Source: J027 sp965215855
GTDB taxonomy: Bacteria; Chloroflexota; Anaerolineae; Aggregatilineales; J027
DNA length: 64,000 bases
Assembly: GCA_965215855.1 (NCBI GenBank)
Contig: CBDCER010000003.1
Span: 3,472,001-3,536,000, forward strand
Direction: 5' to 3'
Shown here: piece by piece, positions 36,273 to 46,300 of the stretch
How the letters are laid out: the number at the start of each line of letters is the position of its first letter
Position numbering within the stretch: position 1 is the stretch's first letter
Notes under the pieces: model-generated
What the model saw: only the letters and a program-made list of their open reading frames with translations
What the model was told of the DNA's origin: nothing
Databases searched by the model: none
Program-made: the position numbers and the translations under genes

Positions 36273-38696
36273 ATGTCGTCGCCACTTCAACCAACACTTA
36301 CCATAAAGGCTCTGAAAAACGCATATGACGCGCTGCAACGAGCAGATGATGTCAGCGGCAGCCCGCTGCTCAATTATGTGCTGGTTCGCCAGAAATTGCA
36401 TGATCCGGGTTCATTACACGGTCCGATGGCTGAACGCTATGCAGTATTTGATGTATTGACTGATGTGCTAGTCAATGAATTGGAACATCTGCGCTCGCTT
36501 TATGGATACCCTGCACCAAATCCTAAAACGTCGTTAGAAGCGGCCATTGAGGATATGGTGCAGGATGGGCGTTCTCCCAATGAGCGCCTCATTGCTTGTA
36601 GTGCAGCCTATCATCGTTTTGTGCGCTCTGATTTAGAGTTATCGGTTCAAGTCATCGCAGATTACCTGGGGTATGATGAACGCATTGTTCGGCGCTACGC
36701 CGACCGGTCACTCTGGCCGCATTTGGTACAGACCTTGATTGGTCTGGAAACGCAGGCACGAGCAGCAGATTATCAGCGGCGTTGTTTGGTGGCTTTGCCG
36801 AGACATGCCGTCGCTCATCTTGTCACACAGCAACGTGTTATTGAGGCGACCTATGAACATCTTGCTTTTCAAGCACCATCAGCCTTTCTCGTGCATGGAC
36901 CGCCGGGTGCTGGAAAATCGACGATTGTGATGAAGGTTGGCGAAAAGCTGGTGAATGCAGGCCATATTGGTCAAGTGGCCTGGATTGACCTGGCGAATAC
37001 GCCATTGATAGCAGACCAATCCCATGCAGCTCAACTCGAAAACTATGTTTGTGATGCGTTGCACCTGGCTCGCCATTCTGGGGATGCTATTTTGCAATCC
37101 ACTTTACAACCCCACTTGCGTGTTCTTCATGAGCAAAATCGACAATTGATGATTGTGCTTGACAATGCTGATGGTTGGGAGGCTGCTATTCAGGCTGCCT
37201 GGCCCTGGATCAGCCATTGCGTTTTGCTGGTAACTGCCCACCAGCAGATGACGCCGTGGATGGGTGGCAGTATGCGTTGTGTTCCACTAGATGAGGCCGA
37301 TGCCACCACGCTTTTGGACTATCTGGAACAGCAACATAAACATAAGAAAAAGCGACATATAGAGATTGCGGTCCTCTTTGCTGAGTCAGGCGGCAATCCC
37401 GGTGCCATTCGGCAGGCCTTTCGCTTGGCAGATAGCTTGCCCTTACAGGCTGGCGTTTCTCGACAGGCATTGGTCCAGCACTATACGGCGCTGTGGAAAA
37501 ACTTGCCAGCCACGGCCCAGGCGTTGTGGGTTTTGATCCGGCTGTTTGAAGACCCGATATCGTATGAGAAATTGGCGGAAGCAGCGCCGGATTTTTTGGG
37601 TTTTGCATCCGCGCTGGTTGATGATAGTCTGTTGGCACTAATTGATGCTGGGCTGATTGATACGGACGACTATCTGTACCGCGCTCCAGATACCGTCTAT
37701 GCTGCGTTGGCAGATGTGTTGGGCGTGACATTGGAGAATATTGGCAAACGCCTCTTAACCAGAAGTGCCACTTTATTGGTTCAGGAAATGGCCTTTCGTT
37801 TGTTGCAATGGAGTGGGCCGCATTTGCCAGTGGCACTCCTCTTGAGCCTGGTTCAACGTGCCCGGCCATATATCTTGATGACAGGCTTATGGAGTTATTG
37901 GTTGTCGCTGATTGAGAAAATCGTTCAGATGCCAACGCTGTCGGCCTTCGAGCAGATGTATCTACAGCTTGAAGGGGTAGTAGCCCTGCGCTGGCTGGGG
38001 CGTTTTGATGATGCACTGGCCCAGGTTGAACGGATCATTCGTGAGAGCAGTCGTAGCCAGGATCAGATGGTGCTACGTGGCGAGGCATTGATTGAAAAAG
38101 CAACCATTCTCTGCTATCAGGATTCCATGCACGAGGCATTTCAAATCGCTCAACAAGCCTATGAGTTGTTTGAACCGACAGCCCATATCGGGCAAATTGA
38201 ACACAGCAAAATCACCATTGCGCGGGCTTTGCGGAAAGTGAACCCACGCCGGGCACGAGCCTGGGTTGAGGGAGTGCGGAATCGGGATGCAGTGGTGTGG
38301 GGCCTGATTGCCCGCCTGGAGATTGAGCTGAAAAATGGATCTGCGGCGGTATTGGCTGCTAAGAAAGCCCTGGAAATGTTGTCGCGCCATAGCCCAGATT
38401 ATGCACGTGGACAGGGCACGCTGGCCCAGGCGTTAATCCTGATAGGGGAAGTGGCGCAAGCCCTTGAATTTTATGATGCTGCGATCAACTTGCTTCAAAT
38501 TACGCAGGATTATGTTGGTTTGGCCCGGATGTATAATAATTTTGGGGCGGCACTGATGTCGGCGGGCAACCTGGATGATGCTAACAAACAGTTGGAGTTT
38601 GCGTTGTATCTTCAGGAAACGTTGCAAGATACTTATGGGCAGCGGATTGTCCGTGAAAACTTGATTTTGCTCCGCAAATTACAATCACGACTCTGA
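36273..38696 (+). CDS. STAND-type P-loop ATPase with C-terminal TPR repeats
   Basis: 807 residues. The N-terminal about 180 residues are helical, with a possible HTH-like or death-fold-like part (LELSVQVIADYLGYDERIV). The NTPase has Walker A HGPPGAGKST (about 205-214), Walker B QLMIVLDNADGW (about 290-301) and a GGNPGAIRQAF motif typical of the GxP box of STAND proteins. Residues about 560-800 are TPR-like repeats (ALAQVERIIRES, EALIEKATILCYQDSMHEAF, GLARMYNNFGAAL). Such proteins act as ligand-triggered switches in transcription control or defence; no effector domain is identified. The gene overlaps the convergent M23 gene by 12 bases. Confidence 0.82.
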   Translation: MSSPLQPTLTIKALKNAYDALQRADDVSGSPLLNYVLVRQKLHDPGSLHGPMAERYAVFDVLTDVLVNELEHLRSLYGYPAPNPKTSLEAAIEDMVQDGRSPNERLIACSAAYHRFVRSDLELSVQVIADYLGYDERIVRRYADRSLWPHLVQTLIGLETQARAADYQRRCLVALPRHAVAHLVTQQRVIEATYEHLAFQAPSAFLVHGPPGAGKSTIVMKVGEKLVNAGHIGQVAWIDLANTPLIADQSHAAQLENYVCDALHLARHSGDAILQSTLQPHLRVLHEQNRQLMIVLDNADGWEAAIQAAWPWISHCVLLVTAHQQMTPWMGGSMRCVPLDEADATTLLDYLEQQHKHKKKRHIEIAVLFAESGGNPGAIRQAFRLADSLPLQAGVSRQALVQHYTALWKNLPATAQALWVLIRLFEDPISYEKLAEAAPDFLGFASALVDDSLLALIDAGLIDTDDYLYRAPDTVYAALADVLGVTLENIGKRLLTRSATLLVQEMAFRLLQWSGPHLPVALLLSLVQRARPYILMTGLWSYWLSLIEKIVQMPTLSAFEQMYLQLEGVVALRWLGRFDDALAQVERIIRESSRSQDQMVLRGEALIEKATILCYQDSMHEAFQIAQQAYELFEPTAHIGQIEHSKITIARALRKVNPRRARAWVEGVRNRDAVVWGLIARLEIELKNGSAAVLAAKKALEMLSRHSPDYARGQGTLAQALILIGEVAQALEFYDAAINLLQITQDYVGLARMYNNFGAALMSAGNLDDANKQLEFALYLQETLQDTYGQRIVRENLILLRKLQSRL

Positions 38697-39992
38697 TGTG
38701 CTGAAACTTTCTTCCAAGTCACGGAGATATGGAATGGGATCAGTTACGTTGGCGGCGGCATTTCTGCCCTCGCGAACTTCAAAATGGAGATGAGGGGCAG
38801 TCGAGCAGCCTGTAGACCCTGCAAAACCGACCAGAAAACCATGTTCGTCGAAAGTATCTCCCACTTGTACGACGATTTCGCTCAGATGGGCATAAAGAAA
38901 ATAAGTTGTCCCATTCTGGATAACCACGTAGTTGCCATAACCTACGTGCGGCTCCTCGGAGCCTGGTAGGTAAGAACAGTCAAAATCGCCCTGGTCTGGC
39001 CCCGCATGAATGACCCGGCCCGGTGATGCTGATGTAATCGGCAACCCTTTGGAAACACCAAAGTCTGCCCCGGTGTGGAAGAACGGTTTGTCCGTAGGAC
39101 AATCTGTGCCATCATAGCCGGTTTGAAAAGCGTGACAACCATAGCCACGTCCAAGCCGGAGCGCCCGTTCCCAGCTCATACCAACTGGGAAAACGGTGGT
39201 TCGTGGCGGAAACGAGCGTGCAGTAGGCCCTTCAGAGGGACCCTCTTCAGGATTAACGAGAAAACGGTCCCAGTGTTGGAAGAATGTTTCAGGGCGTTCC
39301 AGGGCGTTCTGGGCTTCTTCATCCAGGCTACAATCCTCTGCTGGGTCAAAATCACGACCGATCTCGCGCCCTCCCTTATAAGGTATCCGTAGCTCATCGC
39401 CAAGATCAAGTGCATTCAAGTTGGTATTAATGGCGAGCAGTTCATCCCAACAGACGCCGAAACCTGCAATTAGGCTAATGGGGTTGATGCCAGGCCGCAT
39501 GATGAACACCAAGACGATTTCTGGGATTTCAGCTTCAACGACGGTGATATTGATGACCTCAGCAGATTGATTGCCTTGTAAATCGGTGGCTTGAATTTGC
39601 AAACGGATGATTCCAGCCTGTCGAGGTCGCCAGTTGAAGAGAATCTCTTGATACGTTGATCCTTCAAGAAATTGAGGTGAAGGTTGAACAGCGACATTGC
39701 CCTCACAAATCGTAATATCGGTGATACCATCGCCATCTTCGACGGTGAAGGGAATAGACATATTTCTACCCGCCACCGCTTCTCCAGGCAAGGCGTTGAG
39801 GGTGATGAGTGGCCCATCAGGACTGGAACGGAGATTGCCGCAAGCACCGGTGGTAGTGGTTACTTGCGATGTCCCTGTTCTCAGCGGCCCATCGTCTTCT
39901 TTCAAGGCTACGGCCAAGATGATGAATGCCAATCCTGCGCCAATAGCCAGCACACCTGCGCCAATCAGCCATGATTTAGGAATATTTATCAT
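38685..39992 (-). CDS. M23 (LytM-type) peptidoglycan peptidase, membrane-anchored
   Basis: 435 residues: a membrane anchor (about 9-31), a beta-sandwich region (about 50-155), a LysM-like segment around NPISLIAGFGVCWDELLAIN (about 170-205), and a C-terminal M23 domain (about 285-425). Zinc ligands appear in HTGADFG (H-x-x-x-D) and HLHFEV (H-x-H). It probably cleaves cell-wall cross-links or activates amidases. Four or more cysteines around the catalytic domain could form disulfides outside the cell. It is divergent from tRNA-Arg. Confidence 0.92.
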   Translation of the reverse strand: MINIPKSWLIGAGVLAIGAGLAFIILAVALKEDDGPLRTGTSQVTTTTGACGNLRSSPDGPLITLNALPGEAVAGRNMSIPFTVEDGDGITDITICEGNVAVQPSPQFLEGSTYQEILFNWRPRQAGIIRLQIQATDLQGNQSAEVINITVVEAEIPEIVLVFIMRPGINPISLIAGFGVCWDELLAINTNLNALDLGDELRIPYKGGREIGRDFDPAEDCSLDEEAQNALERPETFFQHWDRFLVNPEEGPSEGPTARSFPPRTTVFPVGMSWERALRLGRGYGCHAFQTGYDGTDCPTDKPFFHTGADFGVSKGLPITSASPGRVIHAGPDQGDFDCSYLPGSEEPHVGYGNYVVIQNGTTYFLYAHLSEIVVQVGDTFDEHGFLVGFAGSTGCSTAPHLHFEVREGRNAAANVTDPIPYLRDLEESFSTSES

Positions 39993-40084
39993 CGAAATCT
40001 CTTGTCTCCAAAACTGGTTTAATCATTCTTCACTGGCTCACTATTGCCAAGTATCGCGTGGCATGTTAACATTTTCTATAGACT

Positions 40085-40157
40085 GCCCCTTTAGCTCAGC
40101 GGCCAGAGCAGTGGTCTTCGGAACCAAAGGTCGGGGGTTCGAATCCCTCAGGGGGCG
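40085..40157 (+). tRNA. tRNA-Arg(TCG)
   Basis: 73 nt. The acceptor stem GCCCCTT pairs with AGGGGGC (one G-U), with discriminator G at 40157. The D arm is GCTC...GAGC, the anticodon loop CTTCGGA gives anticodon TCG, and the T arm is GGGGG-TTCGAAT-CCCTC. The outermost anticodon-stem pair is a G-A mismatch. CCA is not encoded. Confidence 0.88.
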
Positions 40158-40506
40158 ACTGTTGAAGCGCCAGCAGGCGTTTTTTCTTTGGTTGATGGGT
40201 ATTGTACTTGTGACGGCTCCCTATGAATGAATTCAGGGGTTTCTATGGATTAATACCGAGGCACTGCCGTCCCTATGCCATGTTTGAGGATTCTCTCTTT
40301 GGCGGTTCAGATTTTACGTGGCGGCCTGCACACGCAACCACTGGTTTACAATTTTTAAAGAGCCACGTTGAGCAAATATTGAATCTTTTCAGCTGCTGGT
40401 GTTTGACACCCAACCACATTGAGGATGAGTATACCATAGGATGTGTCTTACACCCCCATGTTTAAAGCAAAGGGGCATTGCGGCACTTTTTCGATAAACA
40501 TACACA
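40158..40506. other. Intergenic region between tRNA-Arg and trpS
   Basis: About 350 bases without a supported gene. An 80-codon frame at 40223-40465 has no ribosome-binding site and a Cys/His-rich composition unlike a real protein. I found no T-box or other leader structure ahead of trpS. Confidence 0.5.
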
Positions 40507-40515
40507 TGATACAAT
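40507..40515 (+). promoter_or_regulatory. Possible extended -10 promoter of trpS
   Basis: TGATACAAT fits TG-N-TATAAT with one mismatch, 45 bases ahead of the trpS start codon. Confidence 0.35.
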
Positions 40516-40560
40516 TCAAGCGTTTTATTTCAAGCATATCCACCCGTTAAGGTACTATTT

Positions 40561-41574
40561 ATGGCGAAAACGCGAGTCCTCTCTGGCATTCAACCTTCAG
40601 GTAATCTAACAATTGGCAATTATCTCGGTGCGATTAAGCAATGGGTTGAAAATCAGAACCAGTTTGATGCTTTCTATTGCGTTGTAGATCTACACGCGAT
40701 CACAGTTCCACATGATCCTCAACAGTTGATGGATAAATCACGAGAGGTTGTCGGGATCTATCTAGCTTGTGGCATTGATCCTGATGTGTCTACTGTGTTT
40801 GTCCAGTCTCATATCAAGGCTCATTCTGAACTAGCCTGGATGTTGATGTGTGTGACCCCGCTGGGCTGGTTGAACCGCATGACCCAGTATAAAGATAAAG
40901 CTGCTAAACAGGAAACTGAAAACGTCTCAAATGGCCTGTTAAGCTATCCTGTATTGATGGCTGCGGATATTTTGTTGTATCAGGCACAGCGTGTGCCAGT
41001 TGGTGATGATCAACGCCAGCACCTTGAATTCACCCGTGATCTTGCTCAACGTTTCAATCACCTGTTTGGTGAAACATTTACGATCCCGAAAGTCATGATT
41101 CCGCCTGCAGGGGCAAGGGTCATGGGGTTGGACGCACCGACCAATAAAATGAGTAAGAGCGAGGCTGCTCAAGGCCATGCGGTTTATATCTTGGATGAGC
41201 CAGATGTCATTCGTAAGAAGATCATGCGGGCTGTGACCGATAGCGGACGTGAGATTGTCTTTAGTGATGATCCGGCAAAGGCAGGTGTTAAAAATTTGCT
41301 GACGATTTACCAGGCGTTTACTGGCCTGGACACTGCGGCGGTTGAGGATCATTTTGCGGCGGCGCGTGGCTATGGCGATTTGAAGAAAGCGGTTGCTGAA
41401 GTGGTTGTTGAGGCATTGAAGCCAATTCAGGCACGATATCGAGAATTGACAGAAGACGTGCGGACTATTGATGAGGTGTTGGCGCAGGGTGCTGAACGGG
41501 CACGGCAAGTGGCTAATCAGACACTGCAACAAGCACATCAACATATGGGATTTTTGCCGCCGGTAGCGGGTTAA
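40561..41574 (+). CDS. trpS: Tryptophanyl-tRNA synthetase
   Basis: 337 residues, standard for bacterial TrpS. It charges tRNA-Trp with tryptophan. The class I motifs are present: SGIQPSGNLTIGNYLGA (HIGH-like TIGN) and NKMSKS. GDDQRQHLEFTRDLAQRFN is the conserved tryptophan-binding segment. The start at ATG 40561 gives the usual N-terminus directly before the first strand. Two downstream genes follow with 4- and 9-base gaps, so they are probably transcribed with it. Confidence 0.97.
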   Translation: MAKTRVLSGIQPSGNLTIGNYLGAIKQWVENQNQFDAFYCVVDLHAITVPHDPQQLMDKSREVVGIYLACGIDPDVSTVFVQSHIKAHSELAWMLMCVTPLGWLNRMTQYKDKAAKQETENVSNGLLSYPVLMAADILLYQAQRVPVGDDQRQHLEFTRDLAQRFNHLFGETFTIPKVMIPPAGARVMGLDAPTNKMSKSEAAQGHAVYILDEPDVIRKKIMRAVTDSGREIVFSDDPAKAGVKNLLTIYQAFTGLDTAAVEDHFAAARGYGDLKKAVAEVVVEALKPIQARYRELTEDVRTIDEVLAQGAERARQVANQTLQQAHQHMGFLPPVAG

Positions 41575-41578
41575 ACTG

Positions 41579-42292
41579 ATGAGCGATTCATCGTCTGCAA
41601 ACGACATGCCGGCCCCTTTATTGGGCTGCTTATATTGTCATGCTGAGGGTACTATTACCCAAATAGCGGCTCGCAAATTTGCAGGGCTGGGATCAGATTT
41701 TCCCCGATTGATTTGTAGTCGTTGTCAGTCTGTCGCTTGGTTCGATGAAGACCCAACCACTGGAGATTGGCGGATACACTACCGAAAGCATGGTCGTGGG
41801 CCATTATATCAGTTTGCCAGTGTTCGGTTGGGGACGGCTGGGTGGCTGAAAGCAGATGAGGCGCTGCAAGTCAGCACGCAGACCTATATACATCGTCAAC
41901 GATTGCAACAGGCTAAACGCGGTGATTTATCCTGGCTACGGGTTAATCAAACGCTGCCTCCCTCACTTCCTTCCAGCGAACGTGTTTATATGGTGTTTGA
42001 AAGCGTAACATTATATTCTCAGCAACCTCAGTCCAAGGTAGATGCGGTCGTCGATTCGGGTGCGATCTATATTACCGGTGCGAACTTGTATTTATTGGGA
42101 CGTGACCGCGAATGGGCCTATCCACTTGCCCAGATACAGCAGACAAAATTTACGGATAGTGAATGGCAGGTGGTCTTGGGTATGACGGATATACAGCAGT
42201 ATTTCGCTTGTAATCCGCAGACCCATGAACTGGACCCCCAACTGGCAGTTAATGTATTAAACGCACTGCGACAATCTCATAAGAACAGTTAA
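41579..42292 (+). CDS. Zinc-ribbon protein with PH-like C-terminal domain
   Basis: 237 residues. The N-terminus has CLYC and CSRC spaced about 27 residues apart, a zinc-ribbon pattern. The C-terminal half (about 135-235) alternates strands ending in a helix (DSGAIYITGANLYLLGRDRE, then LAVNVLNALRQ), resembling bacterial PH/GRAM-like domains. No signal peptide. Function unknown; it sits between trpS and an RNA-binding protein, so a link to RNA or translation is possible but not shown. Confidence 0.72.
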   Translation: MSDSSSANDMPAPLLGCLYCHAEGTITQIAARKFAGLGSDFPRLICSRCQSVAWFDEDPTTGDWRIHYRKHGRGPLYQFASVRLGTAGWLKADEALQVSTQTYIHRQRLQQAKRGDLSWLRVNQTLPPSLPSSERVYMVFESVTLYSQQPQSKVDAVVDSGAIYITGANLYLLGRDREWAYPLAQIQQTKFTDSEWQVVLGMTDIQQYFACNPQTHELDPQLAVNVLNALRQSHKNS

Positions 42293-42301
42293 GGATTGCT
42301 T

Positions 42302-43174
42302 ATGTCTCGTCAACTGTTTGTGCAAAATCTGTTACCAACGATCACTGAACAACAACTGCGAACTTTGTTTGCGGAGATTGGCCGTGTGGTCGAGATTCAG
42401 CGCCCCGTTGATCGTGAAACGGGAAAGCCGCGCCGGTTTGCCTTTATCACCATGGAAGATGAACAAGCTGGCATGGCGGCCATTGAGCGTTTGAACGGCC
42501 ATCAATTGGAAGGGCAGGCGCTGGCTGTTATGGCTGCCAAACCGCGCAAACCCAAACCTGCTCAAAAAAAGGAGGTTTTCGATTTGGCGAAACGTATCGC
42601 CGCCAAGTTGCAGGAGACTGACAAAAGACCGCGTACTCAGATTCGCCGGATCATTGAGGAATGTGGCGCGGAGTTTGCCCAGCAACTATTGGATGATACG
42701 TTGAAAATTGAAGCCGAGGAAGGGCTGATGACGCTTGATGGCAAGCGAAAACGTACTCGCGGTGGTATTTTCTTCAAACTCGCCAAAGATCGAATGCCGG
42801 CTGAAACTCGGGCTGATATTTTCCCGAATTGGCGTGAGATCAAACAGCGCCTTAAGGCTCGTAGGGCGGCTGAACGTGTCGATAAGCCTGCTGGTGATGG
42901 GGCGCGACCTAAATCCGGAGATCCTACAGCACCAGCCGAAGTGGTTGTTGATCCTAAAGTTGAGGCTGCTAAAGCGGCTGCTCAGAAGCGAAAACTCGTA
43001 AAGGCTAAGAAAAAATTACTGGCATTGCGCGAATCTGAGAAATCTGCCCAGCAACGCTTGACTGCTATTCAGTCCGGGCGTATTCAGGGGGGGATGTTCG
43101 AGGCGCTCAAAGAAGTGGCCGAAATCAAAGGAAAGATTGCAGCACTACAGAAGACACATCCTGAGTTGGAGTAG
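42302..43174 (+). CDS. RNA-binding protein with RRM and PHAX-like domains
   Basis: 290 residues. Residues 1-80 are an RRM: RNP2 is LFVQNLLP and RNP1 is RRFAFITM, after a linker typical of bacterial RRM proteins. Residues about 95-175 match the PHAX RNA-binding domain: helical IRRIIEECGAEFAQQLLDDT, then EEGLMTLDGKRKRTRGGIFF, where the eukaryotic export adaptor has G-G-x-x-x-x-D-G-S-R-R-R-T-P-G-G-V-F. The tail is a Lys-rich coiled coil. ATG 42302 follows AAGGA by 7 bases; the in-frame TTG 42296 is less likely. It is last in the trpS group and ends before a bidirectional terminator. Confidence 0.85.
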   Translation: MSRQLFVQNLLPTITEQQLRTLFAEIGRVVEIQRPVDRETGKPRRFAFITMEDEQAGMAAIERLNGHQLEGQALAVMAAKPRKPKPAQKKEVFDLAKRIAAKLQETDKRPRTQIRRIIEECGAEFAQQLLDDTLKIEAEEGLMTLDGKRKRTRGGIFFKLAKDRMPAETRADIFPNWREIKQRLKARRAAERVDKPAGDGARPKSGDPTAPAEVVVDPKVEAAKAAAQKRKLVKAKKKLLALRESEKSAQQRLTAIQSGRIQGGMFEALKEVAEIKGKIAALQKTHPELE

Positions 43175-43180
43175 AAAAGA

Positions 43181-43210
43181 AATCTCACCCAGGGTGAGCA
43201 AGGTGAGATT
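43181..43210 (+). other. Hairpin with two alternative pairings
   Basis: AATCTCACC (43181-43189) pairs with GGTGAGATT (43202-43210), while the inner CTCACCC (43184-43190) can instead pair with GGGTGAG (43193-43199). It lies 7 bases after the stop of the RRM gene. There is no T run, so it is not a classic terminator. Confidence 0.4.
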
Positions 43211-43313
43211 GAAACAAGCATAGATTGATTGTTAATTCTGGCAGAAAATTGAATGCTGCGCCAGTTGATTTTGCCGGAAAAACCAGCAAGCGTTTTCAAC
43301 CACTTTTCGCAAC

Positions 43314-43356
43314 AAAAAACACGGCTGACTTTTCATAAAATCAGCCGTGTTTTGTT
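43314..43356. terminator. Bidirectional intrinsic terminator
   Basis: Arms ACACGGCTGA (43319-43328) and TCAGCCGTGT (43341-43350) pair perfectly over 10 bp. An A-rich run lies on the left and TTT on the right, so it can stop transcripts of the trpS group from the left and of the nuclease gene from the right. Confidence 0.85.
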
Positions 43357-43373
43357 ATGTGTATCGTTACTGG

Positions 43374-46300
43374 CTAGGCACTGGTTCTCTGGCGTTGTAG
43401 ATACCAACCGCCTGTCATAAAGCCTATCGCTAACGCAGCGATCAACGCTATCCACGGTAGCGCAGAGCTATTTTCTTGTGGTATTTCCACTGGTGGATAA
43501 CCTGTATCGGGCAATCCGCTAACTGCGGCGACTTGCGCAGAAGCCTGCACGAAGATGCCGCCATCGGCAGTTAGGGTGGCCGTGTTTTCGAAGGCTAGTG
43601 CAGCCGGATTGCTCAGAACGGTCGTGATGATACGGATTTCGGCGTTCTGGCCCGGAGCCAACGACGGAATCAGAATAGTCACTGTTTGACCACTGACATT
43701 AACCGTCCCGACTGTTGTCGTCGCATTGTCGATCCGCAATTCGGGTTGGATAACATCGGTGACGACGATGTTGGTCAGCGTTTGACTGGTTGTGTTACTG
43801 ACAGTGACAATCCAGGTCAGTTGTTCGCCTGGCAACCCCAATTGACCAGGTTGCAGAACGCCAATCTTACTGAGAGCCGGGTCAGTAATTGATGGTCCTG
43901 GCCCTGGTGTTGGCGTGGTGCTGAAGCTGAATACGTAATCAGCCAACATATTGATGCCATCTGGGGTGGCGACTTCGGTTGCCACTACCGTCACCGTGCA
44001 AGTTTCGTCCAGTACAAAATTGACAACCGGGTCAAGCGTGTATGTCACCGGTCCGCCACTCAAGGTATAAGCAAAGTCGTTGCCACTGACTGTGCAGTCG
44101 ATGATGAATGATGCGGTAGTGGCATTCACAGGCACGTTGAATGTCACCGTGATGTCGGTGGCAGGCCAAACGTTAGTTGCACCGTCAAGCGGTGTAGTGG
44201 CGATCACAATTGGTGTGCTGGTCAGGTTCAGGCCAATCACGACCGGGTCATGATCTGAAGCGCGAAATTCGTCGGGATTGTACAGGCCGGGGTTGGCAAT
44301 GGGTTTTTGCTCAAACGAGGCTTCACCGGAATCAACTATGGTGTCGTTATAGTCCAACAACGAGTTTTCATCGGCGTTGATATGCCAGACATCGGCTCCC
44401 ACCACCTGTGGGGTGATTGAAGGGCTGGCAACACCATGATCGAGTGATCCCCATTGTCCGCTAAACACATAGGTATAGCCACTTTGTGCGACGGGGTTGG
44501 TGTAACCGGCAGAGTAGAACGCCTGCATTGGATCTTCTTGGTAATAAGCATTGAAGTCGCCGATTACCAAAATGTCGGTGTCTACTGCACCCAGATTGCT
44601 GAGGGTGTCGGTGGGGTCAGTTGCCAGCCAATTCGCCAGATAGGTTGCGGCTGCTTCGCGTGTTCCGTTGCAGTTGCCCTGAATGGGATCGTCGTCGGGA
44701 GCGCCGCAACCAGAGCCTTTGGACTTCAGATGCACGACCACGACTGTGAATGCTTCACCGAAGTCTGTGCTGGCGACATCCGTAACCTGGAATGTTTGGG
44801 CCAGGGCAGGGCGATTGTATTGGTTGAAGGGACTGGTTCCGAAAGGATCAAGGAAGCCAGGGTCTTCCAGAACTTGCGGTGCGCCGACTGGTGTCACCAC
44901 ACCCGGTTGATAAATCAAGGCCACCTTGATTGCGTCTGTGGCATCCATGCCAGTCATGACATAGGCGTAGGTTCCGGCTCCTGCTGATGCGTTCAATGCT
45001 TCCACCAGGTCATCAACGGCTGAGGTTGCACCATCATCGTCGTTTTCGATTTCCATCAGGCCCACGACATCGGCGTCCAGTGCAACGATAGCAGCCACCA
45101 GTTTATCGGTTTGGCGAACCAATTCCGCCGGACTATGAGCGCCACGTGGAGTCGGGAAACCGCCTCCCGCACCATCGCCATTGAAGTAGTTCAATACGTT
45201 GAAGCTGGCGACTGTGATATTACCAGCCACCGCTGGAACACCGGGTCGGGCCGGGTTATTGAAGCTGACCGGGTTGGAGATTTGTGGCCGGATACGCCAG
45301 GCATCGGTTCCGCCGAAACCTGCCCATGACCAATGCAATACGCCAGTCAAGCTGTTGATCGTTGCGCCTGCTCGCACATAGGTTGTGGTGCTGAAGCCAT
45401 TGGGTTGTGGATGGTAAACCGGCGTATTGTTGACTAGACCAGTATTTTGCGTATTGTCCAGATCGTCCAGGAAGATACTGCGGCGTGCAGCGTCATCTTG
45501 ATGTGCAGCGAAGTCAGTTGGGTTGATCGGCAGTGTGGCATCCTGTGTATATTGGCGCAGTGTGCCGCCTTCCGAAATCAAGAACTGGCCGTATCGTGCC
45601 AATTGGAAATGCTCGGTGACGGTCATCACATCGGCAAACGTGACCAGCATACCCTCAAATTGCTCGTAGTAGTCGTCAATATTGACGAAACCTGCTGGTA
45701 CCGGTAGGTCAAGCGTGGCAGGCGTGACCAAACCCAACCCTGCGCCGGGCGTGTCAATCGTGATACTGCCGCCAGCCTGTGGAACGTCCAGTTGGCTCAT
45801 GCCGAAGAATTCTTCCTGGACACCGGTAACGGTCACCAGATCGCCTTCATTGACATCAACGTAGTTGGTGGGACAGTTGTTGCCGCAGTAGACGAAAATG
45901 CCTTCCGAAGTGGCAACTAGCGCGTCCTCATCGGTGGTTTCTTCCTGCATGAAGAAGCCATCCAGTTCTGGGTTTTCCTGATAATCGCCGACCACAATGC
46001 CTTGCACGGTTACGGCTGCACCAGGGTTGGTGACTGATGAGCCACTACCTTGAATTTCGTGAATGAAGACATTAGTAGCAGGAGCGCAGTCGTTGGCTGC
46101 ACCAGGTGTGCCCAAATCACCGTCGCCAAAGGGCGTGCTGGCTGTACACCAGTTGGCTCCTAAGTTGTTATCCACTGCTGGATCTTGTAACGACATGGAT
46201 GCACCATTGGGATCGGGGAAAGTCGCGCCATTATCATATTCCACGCGGTCAACTTCAGTCAAGCCAGTGTCAAATAAGACGACCTCATCGGACCCATTAC

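Noticed and set aside
40223..40465. 80-codon reading frame between tRNA-Arg and trpS
   Set aside because: No ribosome-binding site, unusual Cys/His/Trp-rich composition and no recognisable domain; it is probably a chance frame.
40085..40560. T-box leader for trpS
   Set aside because: No AGGGTGGNACCGCG-like antiterminator sequence and no specifier-loop structure could be seen.
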